Shown here: positions 17,003 through 24,447 of the stretch, piece by piece | How positions within the stretch are numbered: position 1 is the first letter of the stretch | Layout of the letters: each line of letters starts with the position of its first letter | Assembly: GCA_039029315.1 (NCBI GenBank) | Contig: JBCCGK010000036.1 | Coordinates: forward strand, 34,779 to 98,778 | Length of the DNA stretch: 64,000 nt | Reading direction: 5' to 3' | Origin: JBCCCJ01 sp039029315 | GTDB lineage: Bacteria > Bacteroidota > Bacteroidia > J057 | Program-made: the position numbers and the translations under genes | The notes under the pieces: model-generated | What the model was told of the DNA's origin: nothing | Seen by the model: the letters and a program-made list of their open reading frames with translations, nothing else | Databases searched by the model: none

Positions 17003-17869
17003 CTATTTTTCAACCATATAGGCTTCTGGAAACACTCTTTTCATTCGATTGTCAATATCCGAAACACTCACTGATCCGTTGTGATCTTCATCCAGCCCAA
17101 TATTTTGAGCATATTTTTTGGATGGTTTGGCATATAGAACATAGTCTTGGCCATTTTCCATTGCCCTGGGATAAAGGATCGCCAGATACAAATCCGTCAA
17201 ACTGTCATACTCTCCATACCTCTCTCGCATGGTCTGGAGATACTCACGCACCAAATCTAGTTGGTCAATCGCAGACATTCGTTTGATATCACTCATATAA
17301 AAACTCGTGCCCAACCTTCGATTCAGATCTTTGACCGCTGGTACCATAAACTGAATCAGGCCTGTTGCGCCACTGCCCCGATGGTTCAGGACGGATGGAT
17401 TAAATCTCGATTCAGAATACATGACTGCCATGAGCCATTCTGGTGGAATGTCCAAAGATCTCGATACATCCTTGACCTTGAGTTCGAATTCTTCCACATT
17501 GGCGATGTATTGCCCTGCTTCATCTAGCAAATATAATCGCTTGATTGCCGGTGCTGAAGAGGTAGTAGGCCAATTCAACCAGGCAATGACAAGGAAATTG
17601 GTAACGATCAAGATTCCACCTATGATGAGTGCTTTCTTCCAACTGAATCGATCAAGCAAAGATTTGGAGGCAACAGGCAGGCCGAGAACGAAGCCTTTTC
17701 CCTGGTCCAAACTATATTTGGGACCAGCAATCCAGACTTGTTTGATCTTTTTATGAAGAAAACTCACAGTGATTACAACTAATTTTATTGGCAATAATAC
17801 CAAAAAAATTAGAAAAACAAAAATTTCTGCAATAGCTTTCCCAAAATATTCAGCAAAAAAATCTCGCAT
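17003..17869 (-). CDS. Membrane-anchored lytic transglycosylase (SLT domain) with EF-hand-like loop
   Basis: The product is 288 aa from the ATG at 17869; the longer frame to 17977 adds 36 residues without membrane or domain features. It has an N-terminal hydrophobic helix (~10-35), a second one (~80-100), then an SLT domain with 'DIPPEWLMAVMYSESRFNP' (catalytic Glu153) and 'GATGLIQFM'. Such enzymes cleave the MurNAc-GlcNAc bond of peptidoglycan with 1,6-anhydro formation. The C-terminus carries a canonical 12-residue calcium loop, D-E-D-H-N-G-S-V-S-V-S-D (260-271), like a single EF-hand or half dockerin. It is followed at 6 nt by a small membrane protein gene. Confidence 0.88.
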   Translation of the reverse strand: MRDFFAEYFGKAIAEIFVFLIFLVLLPIKLVVITVSFLHKKIKQVWIAGPKYSLDQGKGFVLGLPVASKSLLDRFSWKKALIIGGILIVTNFLVIAWLNWPTTSSAPAIKRLYLLDEAGQYIANVEEFELKVKDVSRSLDIPPEWLMAVMYSESRFNPSVLNHRGSGATGLIQFMVPAVKDLNRRLGTSFYMSDIKRMSAIDQLDLVREYLQTMRERYGEYDSLTDLYLAILYPRAMENGQDYVLYAKPSKKYAQNIGLDEDHNGSVSVSDIDNRMKRVFPEAYMVEK

Positions 17870-18120
17870 TTGCCAATTGTTTGATCCGTACTCCAAAGAT
17901 AGAGAAAATGTCCTCACGTTGGAAAAGCAAAACAGAGGACCACTTCTTTCCCTTGTTGATCGTCCATCAATCCACAAGCCTCTCCCTCATAGACAATCAA
18001 ATACAGCTTTTTGCATGATGGAATCGAAAAAAGAATGGTACGAAGCTACTACTTATTCCTCACTGATACTTCCAGATAGGTCGAGAGTCAGGATTTGATC
18101 AAGCCATTCCCCTCCCTGTT

Positions 18121-19317
18121 TTAGATAAAGAAGTAATGCCTCAAATAGGCAATCCTCTGTTTGTCCAGTTCATTGATCCTCATTAATTCACGCCAGGAGG
18201 TAAAGCGGCCTACCTTTTTTCGTGCAGAAAGAATTTCCTCAGCAAGAGAATCTGACAAGCGTCTGTGAACTTTCAGATCCCAAAGCTTCACCCGATTCAG
18301 GTCTTTTTTCTCAAATCCACTGAGATCTCCAATGGTCAAATACGGAAGCATCTTGTCAAAATTCTGATCTGTCAATCGATAGATCTCTTTCAACTGATCG
18401 ACAGAAACAAAATAGCCAATGCGATTTCTGTAAGACAAAATTTGGGAGGCAGTCCAGGCCCCGATACCTGGAAGAGCGAGCAAGTCTACAGAATCAGCCA
18501 TATTCAAATCCAATATCGGGATCGACTTTGGAGAGGGAATGGACAGGCTGCCCTCCACGTCTAAAGAATCGCTGGACGGAGGAGGAGCGACTCTTTTGTG
18601 CACAGAGGAATTCTCTGCCACTAAATCGATTGAAGAAGTATCGATCATACTAGAATCTTTGCTCAAGAGCAGAAACGGCCGAATAGACTCAAACACTTCC
18701 GGGGCAAGACCATAAACTTTTTTTATTTGATCTACTTCTTCAAATCCACCGATTGCAGTTCGATAATTGATAATTCGTTGACTCAGAACAGGTCCAATTC
18801 CTTTCAATTGCTCAAACTCTGTTTGGCTAGCCTTATTGATGTCAATGCTAGTGATGGTGCTCGGGATGCTAATCGAATTCGTCGGTCTTTTTTTTGCAGA
18901 AGGAGAAGATGAGATGGTCAAGAAGGGGAGGATGTGCTCATACACCTCTTCTTTCAATCCATATACTTTTTTGAGGTCTGACAAGGAGCGAAATCCTCCA
19001 ATGGCAGCCCGATACCGAACTATCCTCCTGCTCAAGACGGGTCCAATGCCGTGCAAGCGCGTCAAGTCTGCGCTGTCAGCCTGATTGACATCCAGTGTGA
19101 AGGCGTCTTCATCTTTGTGGTCTTTGAGACGGAACTCGCGTTCCTTCTTTTCTGAATCCAGCTCAGGCAATGGCATCTTGACCACAACCTCCTCGGACTG
19201 AGAATTCCAGGATTGGTAAAGGGCAATTCCAAGAATCCCGCATATCATACATATTGCAAGCCCCAAAAGGCCGATTTTCTGAGATTGTGTAAATATGATT
19301 GCTTTGAAGAATGACAT
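18121..19317 (-). CDS. Membrane-anchored helix-hairpin-helix array protein (ComEA-like)
   Basis: The product is 398 aa from the ATG at 19317; the frame extends 9 codons further. After one N-terminal transmembrane helix (~15-35) come three clear ComEA-type double-HhH units, each with 'D-x-N-x-A-(D/S)-...-L-x-G-I-G' and ending near 'K-x-(V/I)-Y-(G/R)-L' ('LHGIGPVLSRRIVRYRAAIG', 'LKGIGPVLSQRIINYRTAIG', 'LPGIGAWTASQILSYRNRIG'). A fourth, degenerate unit is at the C-terminus. HhH motifs bind DNA backbone without sequence specificity. ComEA proteins capture DNA during uptake, so a periplasmic DNA-binding role is plausible but unproven. Its start is 40 nt after the stop of the histidine kinase gene, same strand. 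Confidence 0.87.
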   Translation of the reverse strand: MSFFKAIIFTQSQKIGLLGLAICMICGILGIALYQSWNSQSEEVVVKMPLPELDSEKKEREFRLKDHKDEDAFTLDVNQADSADLTRLHGIGPVLSRRIVRYRAAIGGFRSLSDLKKVYGLKEEVYEHILPFLTISSSPSAKKRPTNSISIPSTITSIDINKASQTEFEQLKGIGPVLSQRIINYRTAIGGFEEVDQIKKVYGLAPEVFESIRPFLLLSKDSSMIDTSSIDLVAENSSVHKRVAPPPSSDSLDVEGSLSIPSPKSIPILDLNMADSVDLLALPGIGAWTASQILSYRNRIGYFVSVDQLKEIYRLTDQNFDKMLPYLTIGDLSGFEKKDLNRVKLWDLKVHRRLSDSLAEEILSARKKVGRFTSWRELMRINELDKQRIAYLRHYFFI

Positions 19318-19357
19318 TTCTTCAAACTTACAGGAAAAATTCAATTTGTGGAAATAC

Positions 19358-21712
19358 TCAATTGTCTACCAGGGGGGCCTGTTCTGGAAGAAGAATTGAA
19401 AAACAAGATCCTTTCCCCTCTTCTGATTCCAACTCCACACTTCCACCTAATTTATCGACAGCACTTTTGACGATATACAATCCCAGGCCTGATCCTTTGG
19501 ATTTCGTATTGCCGCGATAAAACATCTCAAACACTTTGTTTTTCATTCTTTCAGGTATCCCCAGGCCATTGTCCTGCACTTCTAGCAGGACCCGACTTCT
19601 TCTTTTCGATCCTTTCACCAATACTTTTGGATTCTGAATACCCGGATTGTGGTAATGAATGCCGTTGACGATGAGGTTCTGTAAAATGGAGGTCAACAAT
19701 TTTTTGTCTGAAATCAATGGATGCGAAATATGAATGTCTTTTTCCACTTCGACTCCCTGATATTGCGGAACATGCTTCAAGCTCTGAAAAATATCATCTA
19801 CCAGGAGGGACACATCGATTTCTTCCAGCTTCAGATGCGCTTTATTGATTCGGGTAACATCAATGAGTTCTGACAGAATCAGATCCAATCGTTTGGTGCT
19901 TTTGTTAATGAGTTCCAGATAAGAGAGGGATTGCTCATCCCTGACTTCTGCCCGAGCAATATTGGTTACCCCCATAATCGAGGCAAGCGGTCCTTTCAGG
20001 TCATGAGAAGCTTTGTACACAAAGGCATCCAGTTCTCCATTTTTTTCCTGTAGCTTGAGTTCCGTCAACTTTCTGTCAGTAATGTCGGTGATGATCGCAA
20101 TAGAACCAACAATTTCTTCAGGAGGCTGCACATATGGACTTCCCGTGACAGACAACCAGATTTGTTCTCCATCCTTTTTTCGAAATTTCAATTCATACTG
20201 ATCCGAAACTCCTTGCTGGCGAAGCAGAGATTTTTCTTTGATTAACTCTTTGGCAGAGTTTCCGCCCAACACATCATAGGTTCGTTTTCCAATTAGTTCA
20301 TCTTCTTCCAAACTGATGATTTCACACATTCGATTGTTGACAAACAGGATGTTTTCTTCCCTATCTGTCATGATCAAGCCTTCATTCATCTTCTCTACCA
20401 AAGTCCGGTACTTTTGTTCGCTTGCTTTCAGCGCTTTTCGCTTCTCGATTCGCTCTTGAATATTAGAGACAATGAGCATGAGCCGAAATTCCCCACCCAA
20501 TACTGCGAGATTGGCACTAAGTTCTACCGGAAATTTACTTCCATCTTGTTTGAGGAAGACCCACTCCTGCTGGTTGGCCTGCCCTTGTTTGGTAAGGGTC
20601 AGAAATTCCTTGAGTCGTTCTGCATACTCCTCCAATCCCCATTTATTCAGAGGAAGCTTGAGGAGTTCCTCCCTCTGGTATCCCAACATTTTGCACAAAA
20701 CATTGTTGATATCCAGAACTTCATATGATTCAGGTTCTAGAATAAATATGCCGGAGTTCCCTGCATTGAAGATTTCCTGATAATTCTGTTCTGAGTCCTT
20801 CAAAGCTGACTCAACTCGTTTACTCTCTGAAATATCTCTAATTTTGAGCAGCAGGCTATCGTTTTGGAGAGTTCGTATTTTGCTAATGAATAGGTCCAGG
20901 ACCAATATATTTCCCTCTTTGTCTGTCAGTGTTGTTTGGGTTTTCAACTGCTTTTGGGGAAGGGTGGACTGAAATTGTGTCCGAATCTGCTCCGGATTAT
21001 GATCCAGGCGAGCGACGATGGCTTCATATGTCGTTGGGAGTGTACCTGGAATTTTATTGAGAATATCATCAGCAATTCTGTTTTGGTACAGGATTTCCAT
21101 AGTTGTCAAATCCATCAAAAAAATCCCAAAAACTGAGTTATCCAGCAAATCACCCAACATTTGATTGCTGTGATTGACTTTGGAAAGAAACCTCTCTCTC
21201 GACCAGACATATGCTCCTGTAAATGAAGTAACCAGGACTATCAGAATAAAGAACAGGCTAGGGAGCGTTTGCAGATTATCAAGAGAAAAACTCAGAATGG
21301 CAAACAGAAACAAGCTGGAAGCAGCAAAAATGAGAAATTCGAAAAAATTGCGAAAAGCAATGGCAAACAGAATTTGAACCGCTATCAGCAAAGGGACCAG
21401 AGCAGGATTCAAATGATTCAGAAAGCTGATAAAAATGACTGCCAGATACACAAAAACAAAAACCAGGAAGGTATAATCAAACATGTGTCTCTGAACATGT
21501 TGACTAATGCCAGAAATACTTCCGGTCAACAACGCCAATCCACCAACCCCAATGAATACTGGCAAGGGGAATGTCAATCCCGTGATACCTCTGCTCAGAA
21601 CAATCCCTACTCCCACAGCCAAAAGTCCACCAAAGATCAAGATCCAGCGCAAAAGCCGGATATCCTTAGTCAAAAATAGATAAGACAAAATGGGACCTTG
21701 AGCTTTTTTCAT
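19358..21712 (-). CDS. PAS-domain membrane sensor histidine kinase
   Basis: The 784-aa protein has an N-terminal block of about six transmembrane helices (to ~170), then three PAS domains (~185-300, ~305-425, ~430-550). HisKA has phospho-acceptor His570 in 'YKASHDLKGPLAS'. HATPase_c shows an N-box ('QNLIVNGIHYHN'), 'DNGLGIPERMKNKVF' and 'KGSGLGLYIVKSAV'. It autophosphorylates on sensing a signal in the membrane or through the PAS domains; the ligand is unknown. There is no receiver domain and no response-regulator gene in the window, so it is an orphan kinase here. It lies upstream of the HhH protein gene on the same strand. Confidence 0.95.
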   Translation of the reverse strand: MKKAQGPILSYLFLTKDIRLLRWILIFGGLLAVGVGIVLSRGITGLTFPLPVFIGVGGLALLTGSISGISQHVQRHMFDYTFLVFVFVYLAVIFISFLNHLNPALVPLLIAVQILFAIAFRNFFEFLIFAASSLFLFAILSFSLDNLQTLPSLFFILIVLVTSFTGAYVWSRERFLSKVNHSNQMLGDLLDNSVFGIFLMDLTTMEILYQNRIADDILNKIPGTLPTTYEAIVARLDHNPEQIRTQFQSTLPQKQLKTQTTLTDKEGNILVLDLFISKIRTLQNDSLLLKIRDISESKRVESALKDSEQNYQEIFNAGNSGIFILEPESYEVLDINNVLCKMLGYQREELLKLPLNKWGLEEYAERLKEFLTLTKQGQANQQEWVFLKQDGSKFPVELSANLAVLGGEFRLMLIVSNIQERIEKRKALKASEQKYRTLVEKMNEGLIMTDREENILFVNNRMCEIISLEEDELIGKRTYDVLGGNSAKELIKEKSLLRQQGVSDQYELKFRKKDGEQIWLSVTGSPYVQPPEEIVGSIAIITDITDRKLTELKLQEKNGELDAFVYKASHDLKGPLASIMGVTNIARAEVRDEQSLSYLELINKSTKRLDLILSELIDVTRINKAHLKLEEIDVSLLVDDIFQSLKHVPQYQGVEVEKDIHISHPLISDKKLLTSILQNLIVNGIHYHNPGIQNPKVLVKGSKRRSRVLLEVQDNGLGIPERMKNKVFEMFYRGNTKSKGSGLGLYIVKSAVDKLGGSVELESEEGKGSCFSILLPEQAPLVDN

Positions 21713-21837
21713 ATCCTAATCACACCAAGGGGTACATATGAAAGCAGGGATACTCTTAGGGGCTGCCCCAAGCTACAAAACTGCTTAGGAATTCCAAAGT
21801 AAATGCTCCACTCCACCTGGCAATCTATCAGATTTTA

Positions 21838-22731
21838 TTATTGAACAGGACGTACGCTATAGCCTGCATTTCGAAGTAACTGTATGACTCCTTTGGGCCC
21901 AGCTAGATGACCAGCGCCGACAGCAATGAACACCTGATGCTTGACGAGCAGTTTCTCTATTTTGGGAATCCACTTTTCATTGCGTTTATCCAGCAGTGTC
22001 TCAAGATGCTCATCCAGATCTTCACTTTCCTGGGTCATTTCCATCAATGCTGTCAAATCCTGCTGTCTGTAGACCCGCACCATTTCTGCCAATTGTTCGC
22101 AAGCAGCCCGTGGAGATCGTGTTGTTTCCAGCAAGCCTTCTGCCTGTTCTTCAATTGAGATCTCATCTAGCGCATCCATCTGATCTTTCATGGTCTCCAG
22201 ACCAGAGACTGTTTTTTTCCACTCTTTAAATTTTTGAGAGAATACTAGTTCATAGGATTCCATTTCTGTCCCACCACAATACATTGTGGTAATTTGCTGT
22301 GCAGTCAACAGGGGCTTAATCTTGTGATACATAGGGATTGGAGAAGACAAGCTATCTTTCATAAAAGTACGCACTGTTGAATAGTCTTCTTCTGACAAAT
22401 AATCTTTCAGGCTCTTACCTCCAGGGATCAGCATCCACATCGCAGAAGAGAGGATGGTTCCAAAATTCATATCCAAGGGGATTTCAAGCACCAATTCCTG
22501 CGAAGAGGCGAGGGCGTCTTCAACAGCAGGCAGCAAAAAGAAAGAATCCTTGGGGATCAAATGAATGGTTCCATACAAATAAGAGGGTTGGGAGAGATCG
22601 TCTCGATTGATTTCCCAAAACAAAGAATTATTTTTCTCTCCATTTGAAGGGGAAGAATCAGTCTCGGATTGGGCAAATATGAAAGAAGTGCTCAGAATCA
22701 GGCACAAAAACAATGAAACAATGTTGATCAT
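21838..22731 (-). CDS. TraB/GumN family protein, catalytic motifs intact
   Basis: The 297-aa protein has a signal peptide ending 'TSFIFAQ'. It carries both GX2H motifs of the TraB/Tiki metalloprotease-like fold: G54-T-I-H57 in 'YLYGTIHLIPKD' and G272-A-G-H275 in 'VGAGHLAGPKGV', plus the conserved acidic position in 'ELVLEIPLD'. Tiki homologues are metal-dependent proteases; most bacterial members are uncharacterised. It is expected in the periplasm or outer surface. It lies 10 nt after a paralogous gene on the same strand, a tandem duplication. Confidence 0.88.
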   Translation of the reverse strand: MINIVSLFLCLILSTSFIFAQSETDSSPSNGEKNNSLFWEINRDDLSQPSYLYGTIHLIPKDSFFLLPAVEDALASSQELVLEIPLDMNFGTILSSAMWMLIPGGKSLKDYLSEEDYSTVRTFMKDSLSSPIPMYHKIKPLLTAQQITTMYCGGTEMESYELVFSQKFKEWKKTVSGLETMKDQMDALDEISIEEQAEGLLETTRSPRAACEQLAEMVRVYRQQDLTALMEMTQESEDLDEHLETLLDKRNEKWIPKIEKLLVKHQVFIAVGAGHLAGPKGVIQLLRNAGYSVRPVQ

Positions 22732-22741
22732 GAATGTAAGG

Positions 22742-23707
22742 TTAGTTTTCCGGGATTTCCAGATTCATAGGTCGGACTTCAAAGCCTTTTTTGCGCAGTA
22801 GATGAATCAAGCCAAATTCTCCGGGAAGTTGTACAGCATTTACAGCAATGAACAAGCTTTCTTTCTTGAGTTGCCAGGACAATTTTTCCATCCAGCCGAA
22901 ATTACGTGCTTCCAGGAATTTGCCCGTATTATCACCGACATCAGGGGAATCCTTGGCTAGCAACCAGATTTGATCCAGATTCTGACGCCGATAGGCCCTG
23001 ACGATGGCCATATATATTTCACACAATGCTGATCGATTCTCTATAGTTGAAAGAAGGTAATCTGTCTGTTCTTGAAAATTATAGGTATCCAACCAGGCTG
23101 TTCGGGTCCATTCCGTTCCCAACACCCTCAGAGGGATTCCAGCATTCAGGGCCAGATAGGTCTCATAGGATATGGCTTCTTTTCCAGGTCGGTAGTCCAA
23201 ACAATAATCAGAGATTGCCTGTCTGGCCAGTAAAACCGGAGCATATCTACTGCTCAATTGATAATAAGCCAAATCTGACAGGCTATCTTTTACATAGGAA
23301 CGCAGCCATTGGTATTTTCTTTTATCCAGCAGTACATCCAGGGTTGAATCTATCGGCATGGTTCCTCTATGTTGGTGGTCCATATTGTAAGTGAGGGGGT
23401 CCACTTCCATTACCAGCTTGTCACACTGTCTTAATATAGAGGAAAGATCTTTGGGGAGAAAAAAGTCTTTTTTGGAGACTTTATGGAGAATAGCATAAAT
23501 ATATGAGGGTCGTTTCAGATCTGCGCGATCGATTTCCCATACAAGGCAATTCACGGGTTGGACACGAATTTCTTCGGCTTCCATATCCAAGATCTGAAGG
23601 TCTTGTGTGGGTTGAGCACACAAGAAAACAGGAACAAGAAAACAGATTACAAGACAAAGGCTCGCTAACATTCGGCCTGGCACCATATAAGCAGATTTGC
23701 AAATCAA
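22742..23707 (-). CDS. TraB/GumN family paralogue, probable pseudoenzyme
   Basis: The 321-aa protein has a hydrophobic export signal (residues ~13-31) and aligns along its whole length with its neighbour ('VWEIDRADLKRPSYIYA...' versus 'FWEINRDDLSQPSYLYG...'). The first GX2H has become A72-I-L-H75 and the second N290-A-V-Q293 ('AVNAVQLPGEFG'), so one Gly/His pair and the other Gly are gone. The downstream 'G...LIHLLRKKGFEVRP' remains. Loss of the metal ligands predicts no protease activity. The gene is intact, so a binding or regulatory role beside the active paralogue is plausible. The exact start (23707, or Met8/Met13) is uncertain. Confidence 0.8.
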   Translation of the reverse strand: MICKSAYMVPGRMLASLCLVICFLVPVFLCAQPTQDLQILDMEAEEIRVQPVNCLVWEIDRADLKRPSYIYAILHKVSKKDFFLPKDLSSILRQCDKLVMEVDPLTYNMDHQHRGTMPIDSTLDVLLDKRKYQWLRSYVKDSLSDLAYYQLSSRYAPVLLARQAISDYCLDYRPGKEAISYETYLALNAGIPLRVLGTEWTRTAWLDTYNFQEQTDYLLSTIENRSALCEIYMAIVRAYRRQNLDQIWLLAKDSPDVGDNTGKFLEARNFGWMEKLSWQLKKESLFIAVNAVQLPGEFGLIHLLRKKGFEVRPMNLEIPEN

Positions 23708-23758
23708 ATGTATATAACTTCGTTGATATTTGCCAAAAATCCAATTCTATGCTCAAAC

Positions 23759-24268
23759 TCAGTCTGGATGCGAAATCTTCTCTAAAGTTCTAAAGGTATA
23801 GGCGAAAGCATGCCGCTCATCTGCCTGTCGAGCATCAACTTCCGTAATGGTCCATTCGTCTTCATTGCTCAGATGAAAAAAGGTATCACCATCCACTTCT
23901 GCATGGATAAGTGTCTCATAAATACGGCTTACAAAACCTTTCTCAATAGATTCCCGGTAGATAAGGGCCCCTCCTGTAATACAAATTTCGGGTTCGGCAT
24001 GACACAATTGAATCGCCTCTTCCAAAGAATGGGCAACTTCTATTCCAGGGGCTGTGAAGGAGGGATTTCTGCTTATGACAATGTTCCGTCTTTTAGGAAG
24101 CGCCTTTCCCAGAGATTCGAATGATTTTCGCCCCATCAAAATGGGTTTGCCTTGAGTTTTTGCCTTGAAGTGTTTGAGATCATTAGGGAGATGCCAGGGC
24201 AGCTGATTATTTTTCCCAATCACACCATTTTCCGACACCGCATATATCGCAAAGATCAATTGACTCAT
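23759..24268 (-). CDS. folA: Dihydrofolate reductase
   Basis: The 169-aa protein has the full DHFR layout: 'IYAVSENGVIGKNNQLPWHL' (substrate and Met20 loop), acidic active-site residue in 'LPNDLKHFK', NADPH-binding 'ILMGRKSFESLG', 'RNIVISRNP', and 'ICITGGALIYRESI'. It reduces dihydrofolate to tetrahydrofolate using NADPH for thymidylate and purine synthesis. No thymidylate synthase gene is in the window. It is divergent from the TonB-receptor operon and precedes the two TraB genes on the same strand (51-nt gap). Confidence 0.96.
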   Translation of the reverse strand: MSQLIFAIYAVSENGVIGKNNQLPWHLPNDLKHFKAKTQGKPILMGRKSFESLGKALPKRRNIVISRNPSFTAPGIEVAHSLEEAIQLCHAEPEICITGGALIYRESIEKGFVSRIYETLIHAEVDGDTFFHLSNEDEWTITEVDARQADERHAFAYTFRTLEKISHPD

Positions 24269-24406
24269 GTTGGATTATTTTGGTCTTAAAATTACAGACT
24301 CTCTTCTTTCCAAAAAAATTTACCTGCCAAAAGGAGAACAGATCAAAAAACCTTTCTCTCCAACTATTTGTTTGAATTAAGCTGCCAATTTCAACATAGA
24401 TTCGTA

Positions 24407-24414
24407 TATATTTG
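24407..24414 (+). promoter_or_regulatory. -7 element upstream of the STN-TonB receptor operon
   Basis: TATATTTG is an exact match to TAnnTTTG, 33 nt before the GTG start at 24448. No -33 TTTG is found at the usual distance, so an activator may be needed. Confidence 0.45.
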
Positions 24415-24447
24415 TAGCAATCTGTTATATCTATTACTATTTCCAGC

